Assembly (NCBI GenBank): GCA_020442965.1
Contig: JAGRJB010000377.1
Coordinates: forward strand, 1 to 9,014
Length of the DNA: 9,014 nt
Direction: 5' to 3'
Source: Pseudomonadales bacterium
Lineage (GTDB): Bacteria; Pseudomonadota; Gammaproteobacteria; Steroidobacterales; Steroidobacteraceae
This document shows positions 1 to 6,585 of this stretch, one piece after another; the stretch's first letter is position 1; each line of letters opens with the position of its first letter. Below the pieces are notes generated by a model. The model ran no database searches. It was given only the letters and a program-made list of their open reading frames with translations, and was not told where the DNA came from. Position numbers and translations under genes: made by a program.

Positions 1-2
1 AG

Positions 3-551
3 GGCTTCGTCAAGAATCGTTACGTCGGCCGCACGTTCATCATGCCCGGGCAAGAGCAGCGTTCGAAGTCGGTGCGCAGCAAGCTGAACGCGATCGATCT
101 CGAATTCCGCGGCAAGAACGTACTGTTGGTCGACGATTCGATCGTGCGCGGTACAACCTCGGCGCAAATCATTGAACTGGCGCGCGAAGCCGGTGCTCGC
201 AGGGTCTACTTTGCTTCAGCCGCCCCGCCCGTGCGCTATCCGAACGTCTACGGGATTGATATGCCGGCCGCGAGCGAGCTCGTCGCCGACAACCGCAGCG
301 TTGCCGAAATCGCCAAGTTCATTGGCGCCGATTGGCTCGTCTATCAGGACCTCGAAGATCTGGTGGAGGCGGTCAAGCACGACCATTCAAGTATCGACAG
401 CTTCGATACGTCGTGTTTCTCGGGCGAGTACGTGACGGGTGATGTGACACCCGAGTACCTGGCGCGGTTGCAGAGGGAACGCTCGGACGCTGCCAAAGAG
501 CGTCGCCGCGGCCCCGACCGCGGTGGGTTGCGCGCCATTCAGACACACTAA
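3..551 (+). CDS. purF: Amidophosphoribosyltransferase (glutamine PRPP amidotransferase), C-terminal part
   Basis: PurF catalyses the first committed step of de novo purine synthesis in the cytosol: PRPP plus glutamine gives 5-phosphoribosylamine. The reading frame is open from the left edge, so only the last 182 residues are present. The N-terminal nucleophile Cys and the glutaminase domain lie outside the window. The fragment begins with [17 protein letters not shown], a strongly conserved PurF stretch. The PRPP-binding loop [13 protein letters not shown] is at about 120-158. The tail carries the family block [16 protein letters not shown] (about 414-461). It ends in a basic stretch and a TAA stop. 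The next gene starts 23 bp downstream on the same strand, so the two are probably co-transcribed. The identification is secure; the gene is cut only by the window edge. Confidence 0.96.
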   Translation, partial: GFVKNRYVGRTFIMPGQEQRSKSVRSKLNAIDLEFRGKNVLLVDDSIVRGTTSAQIIELAREAGARRVYFASAAPPVRYPNVYGIDMPAASELVADNRSVAEIAKFIGADWLVYQDLEDLVEAVKHDHSSIDSFDTSCFSGEYVTGDVTPEYLARLQRERSDAAKERRRGPDRGGLRAIQTH

Positions 552-574
552 CAGGCCGCAGCGCGGCGACCCAC

Positions 575-1801
575 GTGCGGTTACTTGATTCGGGCTCTCC
601 GTCGGGGCAGGCCGCGCGTCGCCTGTTACTCGAGATGTTCCACGCTGCCGTGCAGCGCGTGAGCGGGCGCCGCTGCGTCGCCCATTTTCTGCGCGCGCAC
701 GATGAGCGTATGCGCCAGTACGCCGCTATCAACGTGATCGCGATCGGCAAAGCGGCGAGCAGCATGGTGCGCGGAGCGCTCGATATATGTGATCAACGGG
801 TTCGTCATGCGCTGCTGATCACCAAGGACGGTCATGTGGACCCTGAGCTGTACAACGATCGGCGGGTCGAGGTGGTCGAATCGGCGCACCCGGTACCCGA
901 TACCCGCAGTCTCGCGGCTGGCCTGCGACTGTTGAAGTGGGTAGCGGACCTCGCGCCGGGCGAGCTGCCCTTGTTTCTCATTTCCGGCGGTGCGTCGAGC
1001 CTCGTCGAACATCTTCGAGCCGGTGTCGATCTGGCGGCACTCACCGAACTCAATCGTCGCGCGTCCACCGAAGCGTGGCCGATCGAGCGGCTGAACGCGG
1101 CGCGCCGACAACTCTCGGCGATCAAGGGCGGTGCGTTGAGCACCGAGCTGCGTCGACCGGCGGTTGCGCTGTTCATCTCCGACGTGCCCAATGATGATCC
1201 AGCCGTAATCGGGTCTGGCTTGTTAGGTCCGGCGGCGCGCGACTCGAGCGTTGGCGGGCAGACAAGGGTGCCGCAGGATCACGTTGAGCGTCACGTGATC
1301 GCACGTCTGGAGGACGCAATGCATGGCGCTGCTGCGGTCGCCAGCGCGCACGGCTGGAGTGTCGAGCAGGCAACGCAGCGCTTCGACGCGAACGTCCTCG
1401 TGATCGCACAGCGGTTTGCAGACGAGCTGCGAGCTGGCGCGCACCGCGCGCTTGTCTGGGGCGGCGAGTCGGTTGTTACCTTGCCGGCAAATCCGGGCCG
1501 CGGTGGCCGCAACCAGCACCTCGCCTTGCTGCTGGCGCGGCACCTTGCGGCAGATAATCGGGTGTGTGCATTGGCGGCCGGCACCGACGGTACCGACGGA
1601 ACGAGCGGTGACGCTGGCGCACTGATCGATGGGGAGACCTGGCGAGCGGTTGAACGTGCGGGCTTTGACGGCGACGCGGCCCTCGAACAGGCCGATTCCG
1701 GCACGGTCCTCGAGGAGACCGGTGCGCTCGTGCATACCGGCCCAACTGGGACCAATGTCGGCGATCTCCTGCTTGGCTTACGGTACGATCCGCGACCATG
1801 A
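575..1801 (+). CDS. Glycerate 2-kinase (GckA/TtuD family, MOFRL domain)
   Basis: This 408-residue protein should phosphorylate D-glycerate with ATP to 2-phosphoglycerate, feeding glyoxylate or tartronate-derived carbon into glycolysis. Family motifs appear in order: GKAASSM (58-64), HPVPD, LISGGASS (135-142), an N-x3-R...IKGG block, FISDVPNDDP, GGES, GGRNQ (310-314), the GTDGTDG loop (336-342) and a C-terminal TGPTGTNVGDL block. The length is near the family norm of just over 400. The GTG start at 575 was chosen because the conserved N-terminal helix (ARRLLLEMF) lies upstream of the first in-frame ATG at 635, and no other start lies between 575 and purF. No clear ribosome binding site is visible. 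The gene ends in ATGA, overlapping the next start. Older annotations call this family 'hydroxypyruvate reductase TtuD'; the kinase role is the better supported one. Confidence 0.9.
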   Translation: MRLLDSGSPSGQAARRLLLEMFHAAVQRVSGRRCVAHFLRAHDERMRQYAAINVIAIGKAASSMVRGALDICDQRVRHALLITKDGHVDPELYNDRRVEVVESAHPVPDTRSLAAGLRLLKWVADLAPGELPLFLISGGASSLVEHLRAGVDLAALTELNRRASTEAWPIERLNAARRQLSAIKGGALSTELRRPAVALFISDVPNDDPAVIGSGLLGPAARDSSVGGQTRVPQDHVERHVIARLEDAMHGAAAVASAHGWSVEQATQRFDANVLVIAQRFADELRAGAHRALVWGGESVVTLPANPGRGGRNQHLALLLARHLAADNRVCALAAGTDGTDGTSGDAGALIDGETWRAVERAGFDGDAALEQADSGTVLEETGALVHTGPTGTNVGDLLLGLRYDPRP

Positions 1802-3054
1802 GACTGTTGCTGATCGACGACGATCGTGTGCAAATTGCCCGGTTTAGCCACGAAATCCGCGCGGAATGGCCGCAGGCAGACTTGGTGCAGTACAGCCCCA
1901 GTCAGCGCGGACCGCTCGCTGCGAACTTTCTGGCGCAGGGCTTTTCGGCCGTGCTGTTGGCGCAACAATGGCCGGGCGGCGATGGCCTGAAATGGCTGTA
2001 TGACCTGGCGGAACGGCCGGGCTTCGCACCGGTGATTTTCATTGTGGATCGCGTCGAGGGGCCGGCAGGTCTCGCTGCCCGTGACGCTGGCGCGTTTGCT
2101 GTCTTTGGGACCCAGCGCTTCAACGAACAGCGCTTGATCAAAGTGGTCACCGAGGCCGCGGCGCAGCAACTCGAATCGTTAGGCGCGTGGCACAAGAGTC
2201 TGGCCGCACTCGATGCGCAGAATTTCGCGGGCGCTCACCTGCGGCGCTATCGACGCATCGAACATCTTGCCAAAGGATCGGTGTCGGACCTGTTTCTCGC
2301 CGAGAGCGAAGTGGCCGGTAGTCTGGTCGTGCTCAAGGTGACCCGTGCCGTTCGCAAGGACTCCGGTGTCGATCAGTCGATGCAGCGCTTCTTGCAGGAA
2401 TTCGAGATCGTCAAGGACCTCCGTCATCCGAACATCGTGCGCATCTACGATCTAGGCATTACCGACAACTACTTGTACATCGTGATGGAGTACTTTGCGC
2501 GTGGTGATCTGCGCAAGCGCATGACGAAAGGGCTGACCATAACTGAATGCCTCACGTACGCTCGCGATCTCGCGCTCGCCCTGCAGGCCATTCACTCGGC
2601 CGGGATTCTGCATCGCGACCTGAAACCAGGCAACGTCATGTTGCGCGACGATGACACTGTCGCACTGATCGATTTCGGTCTTGCCAAGGCGCGTGCGCTC
2701 GAACTGGAAATCACCGACACCGGGCTCATCTTCGGTACACCGCATTACATGAGCCCCGAGCAGGGCCATGGGAAACCGATCGACGAGCGCAGCGATCTCT
2801 ACAGTCTCGGCGTCATCCTGTACGAGATGGTCGCCGGCAAGAAGCCGTACGATGCTGACAACCCGATGGCCATTCTCTATTGTCATGCCAAGAGTCCGAT
2901 TCCGCAGTTGCCAGCTGCGAGCGCTGCGGTGCAACCGGTGGTCGATGCGCTGCTGGCCAAGAGTGCCGACGACAGGCCGTCCTCGGGCGCCGCCGCGGCC
3001 GAACTGATTTCCGTGGTGTTGGAATCGCTCGCTGCGGCGGAGCAGACGGGATGA
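1798..3054 (+). CDS. Receiver-like domain fused to a Ser/Thr protein kinase
   Basis: This 418-residue soluble protein has two domains. Residues 1-125 have a CheY-like receiver pattern: the acidic cluster DDD at 7-9, a VLL strand, then PGGDG (59-63). The position of the phospho-acceptor aspartate is Ala55, and the conserved Lys-Pro near residue 105 is also missing, so phosphotransfer from a histidine kinase is unlikely. Residues about 151-400 form a Hanks-type kinase that looks catalytically complete: VLK lysine Lys180, helix-C Glu201, HRDLKPGN with Asp274, Lys276 and Asn279, DFG Asp292, and SPEQ (319-322). The glycine-rich loop is weak (AKGSVSD). There is no PASTA repeat, membrane segment or other sensor; the protein ends just after the kinase. 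It overlaps both neighbours by ATGA, suggesting translational coupling. Substrate and signal are unknown. The kinase call is firm, and the receiver call is good but rests on pattern only. Confidence 0.9.
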   Translation: MRLLLIDDDRVQIARFSHEIRAEWPQADLVQYSPSQRGPLAANFLAQGFSAVLLAQQWPGGDGLKWLYDLAERPGFAPVIFIVDRVEGPAGLAARDAGAFAVFGTQRFNEQRLIKVVTEAAAQQLESLGAWHKSLAALDAQNFAGAHLRRYRRIEHLAKGSVSDLFLAESEVAGSLVVLKVTRAVRKDSGVDQSMQRFLQEFEIVKDLRHPNIVRIYDLGITDNYLYIVMEYFARGDLRKRMTKGLTITECLTYARDLALALQAIHSAGILHRDLKPGNVMLRDDDTVALIDFGLAKARALELEITDTGLIFGTPHYMSPEQGHGKPIDERSDLYSLGVILYEMVAGKKPYDADNPMAILYCHAKSPIPQLPAASAAVQPVVDALLAKSADDRPSSGAAAAELISVVLESLAAAEQTG

Positions 3055-3695
3055 GCGTCGATTCGTACTTTGCCGATCCATTGCAGGCTGCTACCCCTGA
3101 AAGCTGGCTCACGCTGGCGTGTGAGCAATGGCAGGCGCTGCTCGTCGATCATGCAAACTGCGAGAAGAAGGCCGCTTCGACGGCGCTGTCGCTGATGTTC
3201 GCGTACCCCGAGGATCGCGCACTTGCAACCACCCTGTCCCGACTGGCGCGCGAGGAACTGCGGCATTTCGAGCAAGTCGACCGATTGATGCGGGCCCTGG
3301 ATGTGCCGGTCGTTCGCCAGAAGCCCGGGCGGTACGCCGCTGGCTTGCGCCGCCTGCTGCGTACGCACGATCCGCTGCGCAAGCTCGATCTGCTGCTGAC
3401 GGGTGCGCTGATCGAGGCGCGCTCTTGCGAACGTTTCCGGTTGTTAGCGACGGGCCTGCCGGCACCGATGGCGGAGCTGTATGCGTCGCTGGAGCGATCC
3501 GAAGCGCGGCACTTTCAGCTTTATCTGCGGCTTGCGGATCGCGAGTTCGAGCGGCAGGAGTGGCGCATGCGGCTAACGACGTTGGCGGCGGCCGAAGCCG
3601 AACTCGCGACCAGCCCAGACATGGAATTTCGCTTTCACTCAGGCGCGCCCGGCAGCGAGATGGATTCGATCGCGTTGTTGCAGACGCGCAGATAG
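3051..3695 (+). CDS. miaE: tRNA-(ms2io6A)-hydroxylase MiaE
   Basis: MiaE is a non-haem diiron monooxygenase. It hydroxylates the isopentenyl group of (ms2)i6A at position 37 of tRNAs reading UNN codons, using O2. The 214-residue, mainly helical protein has the expected ferritin-like ligand set: Glu38 (CEKKA), Glu69 and His72 (EELRH), Glu122 (IEARSCERF), and Glu151 and His154 (SEARH). The start is the ATG at 3051, which overlaps the kinase stop by ATGA and has GGAG 8 nt upstream; longer in-frame extensions would run inside the kinase gene. It is shorter than the Salmonella protein but close in size to pseudomonad-type MiaE. Its presence implies miaA and probably miaB elsewhere in the genome. 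The 3' end overlaps lpxH on the other strand by 61 bp. Confidence 0.93.
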   Translation: MSVDSYFADPLQAATPESWLTLACEQWQALLVDHANCEKKAASTALSLMFAYPEDRALATTLSRLAREELRHFEQVDRLMRALDVPVVRQKPGRYAAGLRRLLRTHDPLRKLDLLLTGALIEARSCERFRLLATGLPAPMAELYASLERSEARHFQLYLRLADREFERQEWRMRLTTLAAAEAELATSPDMEFRFHSGAPGSEMDSIALLQTRR

Positions 3696-4375
3696 CTACC
3701 GCGCTCGTGCCACGAGTCGAGCACGATGCGCGTCGCTGGGGCGCCATCCACATCGTGCTCGTGTACGGCGGGTCGATGAGTGTGCCCGTGAATCATCCGG
3801 CGCGTATGGCTCGCCCGGAATGCGGCAAGTACAGCGCGTTCGTTGACATCCATGATCATCGGCTGGGCGCGTTGCATGTGCGCGCGGCTACCGGCACGCG
3901 CGGCGCTCGCGAGTTCGATTCGTGTGGCGCGTGGCAGGCGCAGGAAGCGCCGTTGCCAGGGTTCAGTACGAACAATCGAACGCAACTCCTGATAGGCCGC
4001 GTCCTCGGTACAAAGTATATCGCCGTGTGTCAGCAAGGTGGGGGTGCCCTCGAGTTCAGCGATCACCGGGTCGGGCAGCAAGACTATCTTCGTGGTCGCG
4101 GCGAAGCGCGCGCCCAGCAGGAAATCACGATTGCCGTGCAGTAGATAGCAGGTAGTGCCACTGGCCGTGAGTTGCGCGAGCTCCCGCGTGACGTGGGCTT
4201 CCATCGAACCCGGGTCGTCGAGTTGGTCGTCACCGACCCAAGCTTCGTACAAGTCCCCGAGTATGTAGAGGCGACTCGCCGCACGCGCCGGACCACGCAG
4301 GAAAGCGACGAACGTATCGACCGCCCACATTGCCGCGGATTCCAAGTGCAGATCTGACACGAACAGGCTCGCCAC
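3635..4375 (-). CDS. lpxH: UDP-2,3-diacylglucosamine hydrolase LpxH
   Basis: LpxH cleaves UDP-2,3-diacylglucosamine to lipid X plus UMP, the fourth step of lipid A synthesis, at the inner face of the cytoplasmic membrane with Mn2+. The 246-residue protein shows the calcineurin-like phosphoesterase motifs in order: SDLHL (Asp8, His10), GDLYEAWVGDD (Asp41), HGNRD (Asn82), THGD (His117) and HGHTHRP (His198, His200). The length matches the family (about 240). The start is GTG at 4375, which begins directly with the first metal motif; no strong ribosome binding site is visible. It lies 11 bp downstream of the cyclophilin stop, so the two are probably one transcript. The presence of LpxH indicates a lipopolysaccharide-making Gram-negative host for this part of the window. 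Confidence 0.96.
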   Translation of the reverse strand: MASLFVSDLHLESAAMWAVDTFVAFLRGPARAASRLYILGDLYEAWVGDDQLDDPGSMEAHVTRELAQLTASGTTCYLLHGNRDFLLGARFAATTKIVLLPDPVIAELEGTPTLLTHGDILCTEDAAYQELRSIVRTEPWQRRFLRLPRATRIELASAARAGSRAHMQRAQPMIMDVNERAVLAAFRASHTRRMIHGHTHRPAVHEHDVDGAPATRIVLDSWHERGSYLRVCNNAIESISLPGAPE

Positions 4376-4386
4376 GCGAGCGCTCG

Positions 4387-5076
4387 TCAGTTCGCGGTGA
4401 GAGGCGTGGCGGGCGGCGCGGCTTCTGGCGCGGCGGCGTCTGGCGCGCCTGCTTCCGGGGGCGGCGCCAGTGACTCGCCAGGAGCGGCTCCGACGATCGC
4501 GGCCTTCTCGATCACGACTGGCTTGAGTGGCGCGTCCTGCTTGAGCGCCGCGTTGGCGCCGGTCGGCACGTTGCTGATGCGGTCGACGACTTCCATTCCC
4601 TCAACCACGCGACCGAATACCGCGTAACCCCAGCGCGTCGCCAGCGGGTCGAGTTCAGCGTTGTCGACGATGTTGACATAGAACTGCGCATCGCCGCTAT
4701 GCGGTGAGGCTGCGCGGGCGAGCCCGACAGTGCCACGCAAATTGCGCAGGCCATTACCTGATTCGTTGGCAATCGGCTTGTTAGCGGGTTTTGCCCGATA
4801 GTCCAGCGTGACGCCGCCGCCCTGGATGACAAAGTTTGCGATCACACGATGGAACAAAGTGCCCGTGTAGTGACCGGCGCGAACATAGGCGAGAAAGTTG
4901 TCCACGGTCAGCGGTGCTCGTTCGCGATCGAGCTCAATGACAAATTCCCCGAGATTGGTCGTGATGCGCACCCTGGGTGCTGGCGGATCGCCGGATTGCG
5001 ACCACACAGTGAGAGGTGTTGCAATGATCGCCAACGCGAAGCATGCAAGCCAGATGCGCAGAATCTTACGAGGCAT
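4387..5076 (-). CDS. Secreted cyclophilin-type peptidyl-prolyl cis-trans isomerase
   Basis: This 229-residue foldase catalyses cis-trans isomerisation of peptidyl-prolyl bonds. An N-terminal signal peptide (basic PRK, then a hydrophobic stretch at about 6-24, likely cut after Ser26) directs it to the periplasm. The cyclophilin domain covers roughly 35-195 and contains FHRVI with catalytic Arg77, FVIQGGG (82-88), the GTVGLARA block and a YAVFGRVVEGMEVV block. The last 35 residues or so form an Ala/Pro-rich, low-complexity tail (repeated APE/PPA units), which is probably a disordered extension. The ATG at 5076 is directly before the signal peptide. The gene leads a two-gene unit with lpxH, as ppiB does in E. 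coli, but the signal peptide makes it PpiA-like in location, so I give no symbol. Confidence 0.93.
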   Translation of the reverse strand: MPRKILRIWLACFALAIIATPLTVWSQSGDPPAPRVRITTNLGEFVIELDRERAPLTVDNFLAYVRAGHYTGTLFHRVIANFVIQGGGVTLDYRAKPANKPIANESGNGLRNLRGTVGLARAASPHSGDAQFYVNIVDNAELDPLATRWGYAVFGRVVEGMEVVDRISNVPTGANAALKQDAPLKPVVIEKAAIVGAAPGESLAPPPEAGAPDAAAPEAAPPATPLTAN

Positions 5077-5083
5077 GCGTTAG

Positions 5084-5089
5084 ATTCTA
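5084..5089 (-). promoter_or_regulatory. Possible -10 element for the cyclophilin–lpxH unit
   Basis: Read on the minus strand, the hexamer is TAGAAT, five of six matches to TATAAT. It lies 7 nt before the ATG at 5076. Transcription would then begin at or next to the start codon, giving a leaderless message, which fits the lack of any Shine-Dalgarno sequence. No good -35 hexamer is visible 16-18 bp upstream, so this remains tentative. Confidence 0.35.
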
Positions 5090-5162
5090 TCGAACCTCGT
5101 GCTCCGCTGCCCAGTCGTGTCGCAAATCCGCAATACAGGACCACGACAGTCGCGACGTGCCT

Positions 5163-5168
5163 TACAAT
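5163..5168 (+). promoter_or_regulatory. Possible -10 element for gltX
   Basis: TACAAT matches the TATAAT consensus in five of six positions and ends 7 nt before the gltX ATG at 5176. No Shine-Dalgarno sequence lies between them, so a leaderless or nearly leaderless transcript is suggested. The -35 position (around 5140-5145, accacg) is a poor match, so support is limited. Confidence 0.35.
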
Positions 5169-5175
5169 TTCGCAC

Positions 5176-6585
5176 ATGCCGCATGCCCAAGTCGTTACCC
5201 GCTTCGCGCCGAGTCCCACGGGTGAGTTGCACCTTGGCAATGCACGAACCGCGCTGTTCAGTTGGTTGCTCGCGCGGCACAGCCGGGGGCGCTTTGTGCT
5301 ACGGATCGAGGATACGGACGCTGAGCGCAGTCGTCCGCAATTCGCGGAGCAGCTGTATCAGGACCTGCGCTGGCTTGCATTGGACTGGGACGCTGGCCCA
5401 GACCGGGACCCGGATGGCGTTCACTATCTGCAGTCGGCACGCGGCGAGATCTATCGGCATTATTTCGAGGAGTTGCGCGTTGCGGGCAAAGCCTATCCCT
5501 GTTTCTGCTCAGCGCTCGAGCTCACGCTAGCGCGCAAGGCGCAGCTCGCCGCCGGTCGACCACCGCGCTACGCGGGTACTTGCCGGGCATTGACGCCGAC
5601 GGAGATTGAACGCAGGCAGGCGGCAGGGTCGCGACCGACGCTCAGATTTCGCGTGCCGGAGGGTCAAACGGTAGAGTTTGTCGATCTGGTCCACGGTGAG
5701 CACCGCTATGTCACGGACGACATCGGTGATTTTATTATTCGGCGCGCTGATGGCAGCCCGGCGTTCTTCTTCAGCAATGCAGTCGACGATGCGGAGATGG
5801 GTATTACGCACGTGCTGCGCGGTGAGGACCACCTGACCATTACGCCGCGACAACTGCTGCTGCTCGACGCGCTGGCGATGCCACGGCCCACCTACGCACA
5901 CGTTGCTCTGCTCACGGGCGTCGATGGCGCGCCACTATCCAAGCGCCACGGCGCTGCGAGCGTGCGCGAGCTTCGTGAGCGCGGCTATCTGCCGCTTGCG
6001 GTCGCTAACCACCTGTTCCGTCTCGGCCACTCGAGCACGGAAACTGGGGTGCTGACGCTCGCAGCACTTGCCAAGGCATTCGACGTCAAGCACTTGGGAC
6101 GCGCGCCGGCGCGCTTCGAGATTTCACAGCTGGACGCATGGCAGCGGCAGGTCGCGCACCATCTGTCGCCCGAGGCAGCCGAGCAGTGGTTAGTGGGGGC
6201 ATTGCCGCCGGGCCTGAGCGATGAGGACCGGCATCGGTTCATCGATGCGATTCGGCTGAATATCGTATTGCCGGCGGAAGCGGCCGCTTGGGCACGGGCG
6301 TTGTATGGCGAGCCACCGCCGCTCAATGATGAGATGCTTGCGGTGGTACATGCGGCGGGTCGAGGGTTCTTTGCCGCCGCCGCGGGGAGCGTGGTGCAAC
6401 ATGGCGCCGAGCTGCGGCCGATGATCGACGCGATTCGAACCGCCACCGGCGCCAAAGGTGCGGCCTTGTGGAAGCCGCTGCGTCTGGCGCTGACAGGTCG
6501 GGCGGACGGGCCCGAACTCGCACCGCTACTCAATGTCATTCCGCGTGCGAGCATCGAGGAACGGCTGCGCCGCTTCGCCGGATGA
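5176..6585 (+). CDS. gltX: Glutamyl-tRNA synthetase (class I, full length)
   Basis: GluRS charges tRNA-Glu with glutamate using ATP; in organisms without GlnRS it can also charge tRNA-Gln. The 469-residue length matches full GluRS (E. coli 471) and includes the C-terminal anticodon-binding part, so it is not the short GluQ-RS. Visible motifs are RFAPSPTGELHLGN (HIGH box, His19-Asn22), RIEDTD (43-48), a metal-binding-like set Cys109-x-Cys111 ... Tyr132-x3-Cys136, LRGEDH, and the KMSKS-type loop LSKRHG (254-259). The ATG at 5176 was chosen because VVTRFAPSPTG follows at once; the frame is open further upstream only across the opposite-strand cyclophilin gene. It ends in ATGA, overlapping cysS. 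Whether it is discriminating cannot be read from the sequence. Its codon use matches the upstream genes. Confidence 0.95.
   Translation: MPHAQVVTRFAPSPTGELHLGNARTALFSWLLARHSRGRFVLRIEDTDAERSRPQFAEQLYQDLRWLALDWDAGPDRDPDGVHYLQSARGEIYRHYFEELRVAGKAYPCFCSALELTLARKAQLAAGRPPRYAGTCRALTPTEIERRQAAGSRPTLRFRVPEGQTVEFVDLVHGEHRYVTDDIGDFIIRRADGSPAFFFSNAVDDAEMGITHVLRGEDHLTITPRQLLLLDALAMPRPTYAHVALLTGVDGAPLSKRHGAASVRELRERGYLPLAVANHLFRLGHSSTETGVLTLAALAKAFDVKHLGRAPARFEISQLDAWQRQVAHHLSPEAAEQWLVGALPPGLSDEDRHRFIDAIRLNIVLPAEAAAWARALYGEPPPLNDEMLAVVHAAGRGFFAAAAGSVVQHGAELRPMIDAIRTATGAKGAALWKPLRLALTGRADGPELAPLLNVIPRASIEERLRRFAG

Larger units (their letters stand above)
5077..5175. other. Divergent intergenic region between the cyclophilin gene and gltX
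   Basis: These 99 bp are the only real intergenic space in the window and must hold the promoters of both divergent units. Each side has a -10-like hexamer 7 nt from its start codon. There is no evident operator palindrome, T-box or other leader, and too little room for one. Confidence 0.6.

Noticed and set aside
1580..1612. Short direct repeat ACCGACGG
   Set aside because: It encodes the conserved GTDGTDG loop of the glycerate kinase family and is not a repeat element.
1291..2169. 292-codon open frame on the minus strand
   Set aside because: It is antisense to the glycerate kinase and receiver–kinase genes, both of which have clear motifs; it has low-complexity Ser/Ala/Arg composition.
2880..3050. 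Upstream extension of the miaE frame
   Set aside because: It lies within the kinase C-terminus; the ATG at 3051 has a ribosome binding site and a stop/start overlap.
3128..4144. 338-codon open frame on the plus strand
   Set aside because: It runs across miaE in another frame and antisense to lpxH; no motif is seen.
4377..4386. Perfect 10-bp palindrome CGAGCGCTCG between the cyclophilin and lpxH genes
   Set aside because: It is too short, has no loop or T-run for a terminator, and such GC palindromes are expected by chance here.
4849..5175. Upstream extension of the gltX frame by 109 codons
   Set aside because: It would lie antisense to the cyclophilin gene and its signal peptide, and the conserved GluRS N-terminus starts right after the ATG at 5176.
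6468..6581. Upstream extension of the cysS frame
   Set aside because: It overlaps the gltX anticodon-binding region; the conserved IRIYNSMTG start of CysRS begins at 6582.
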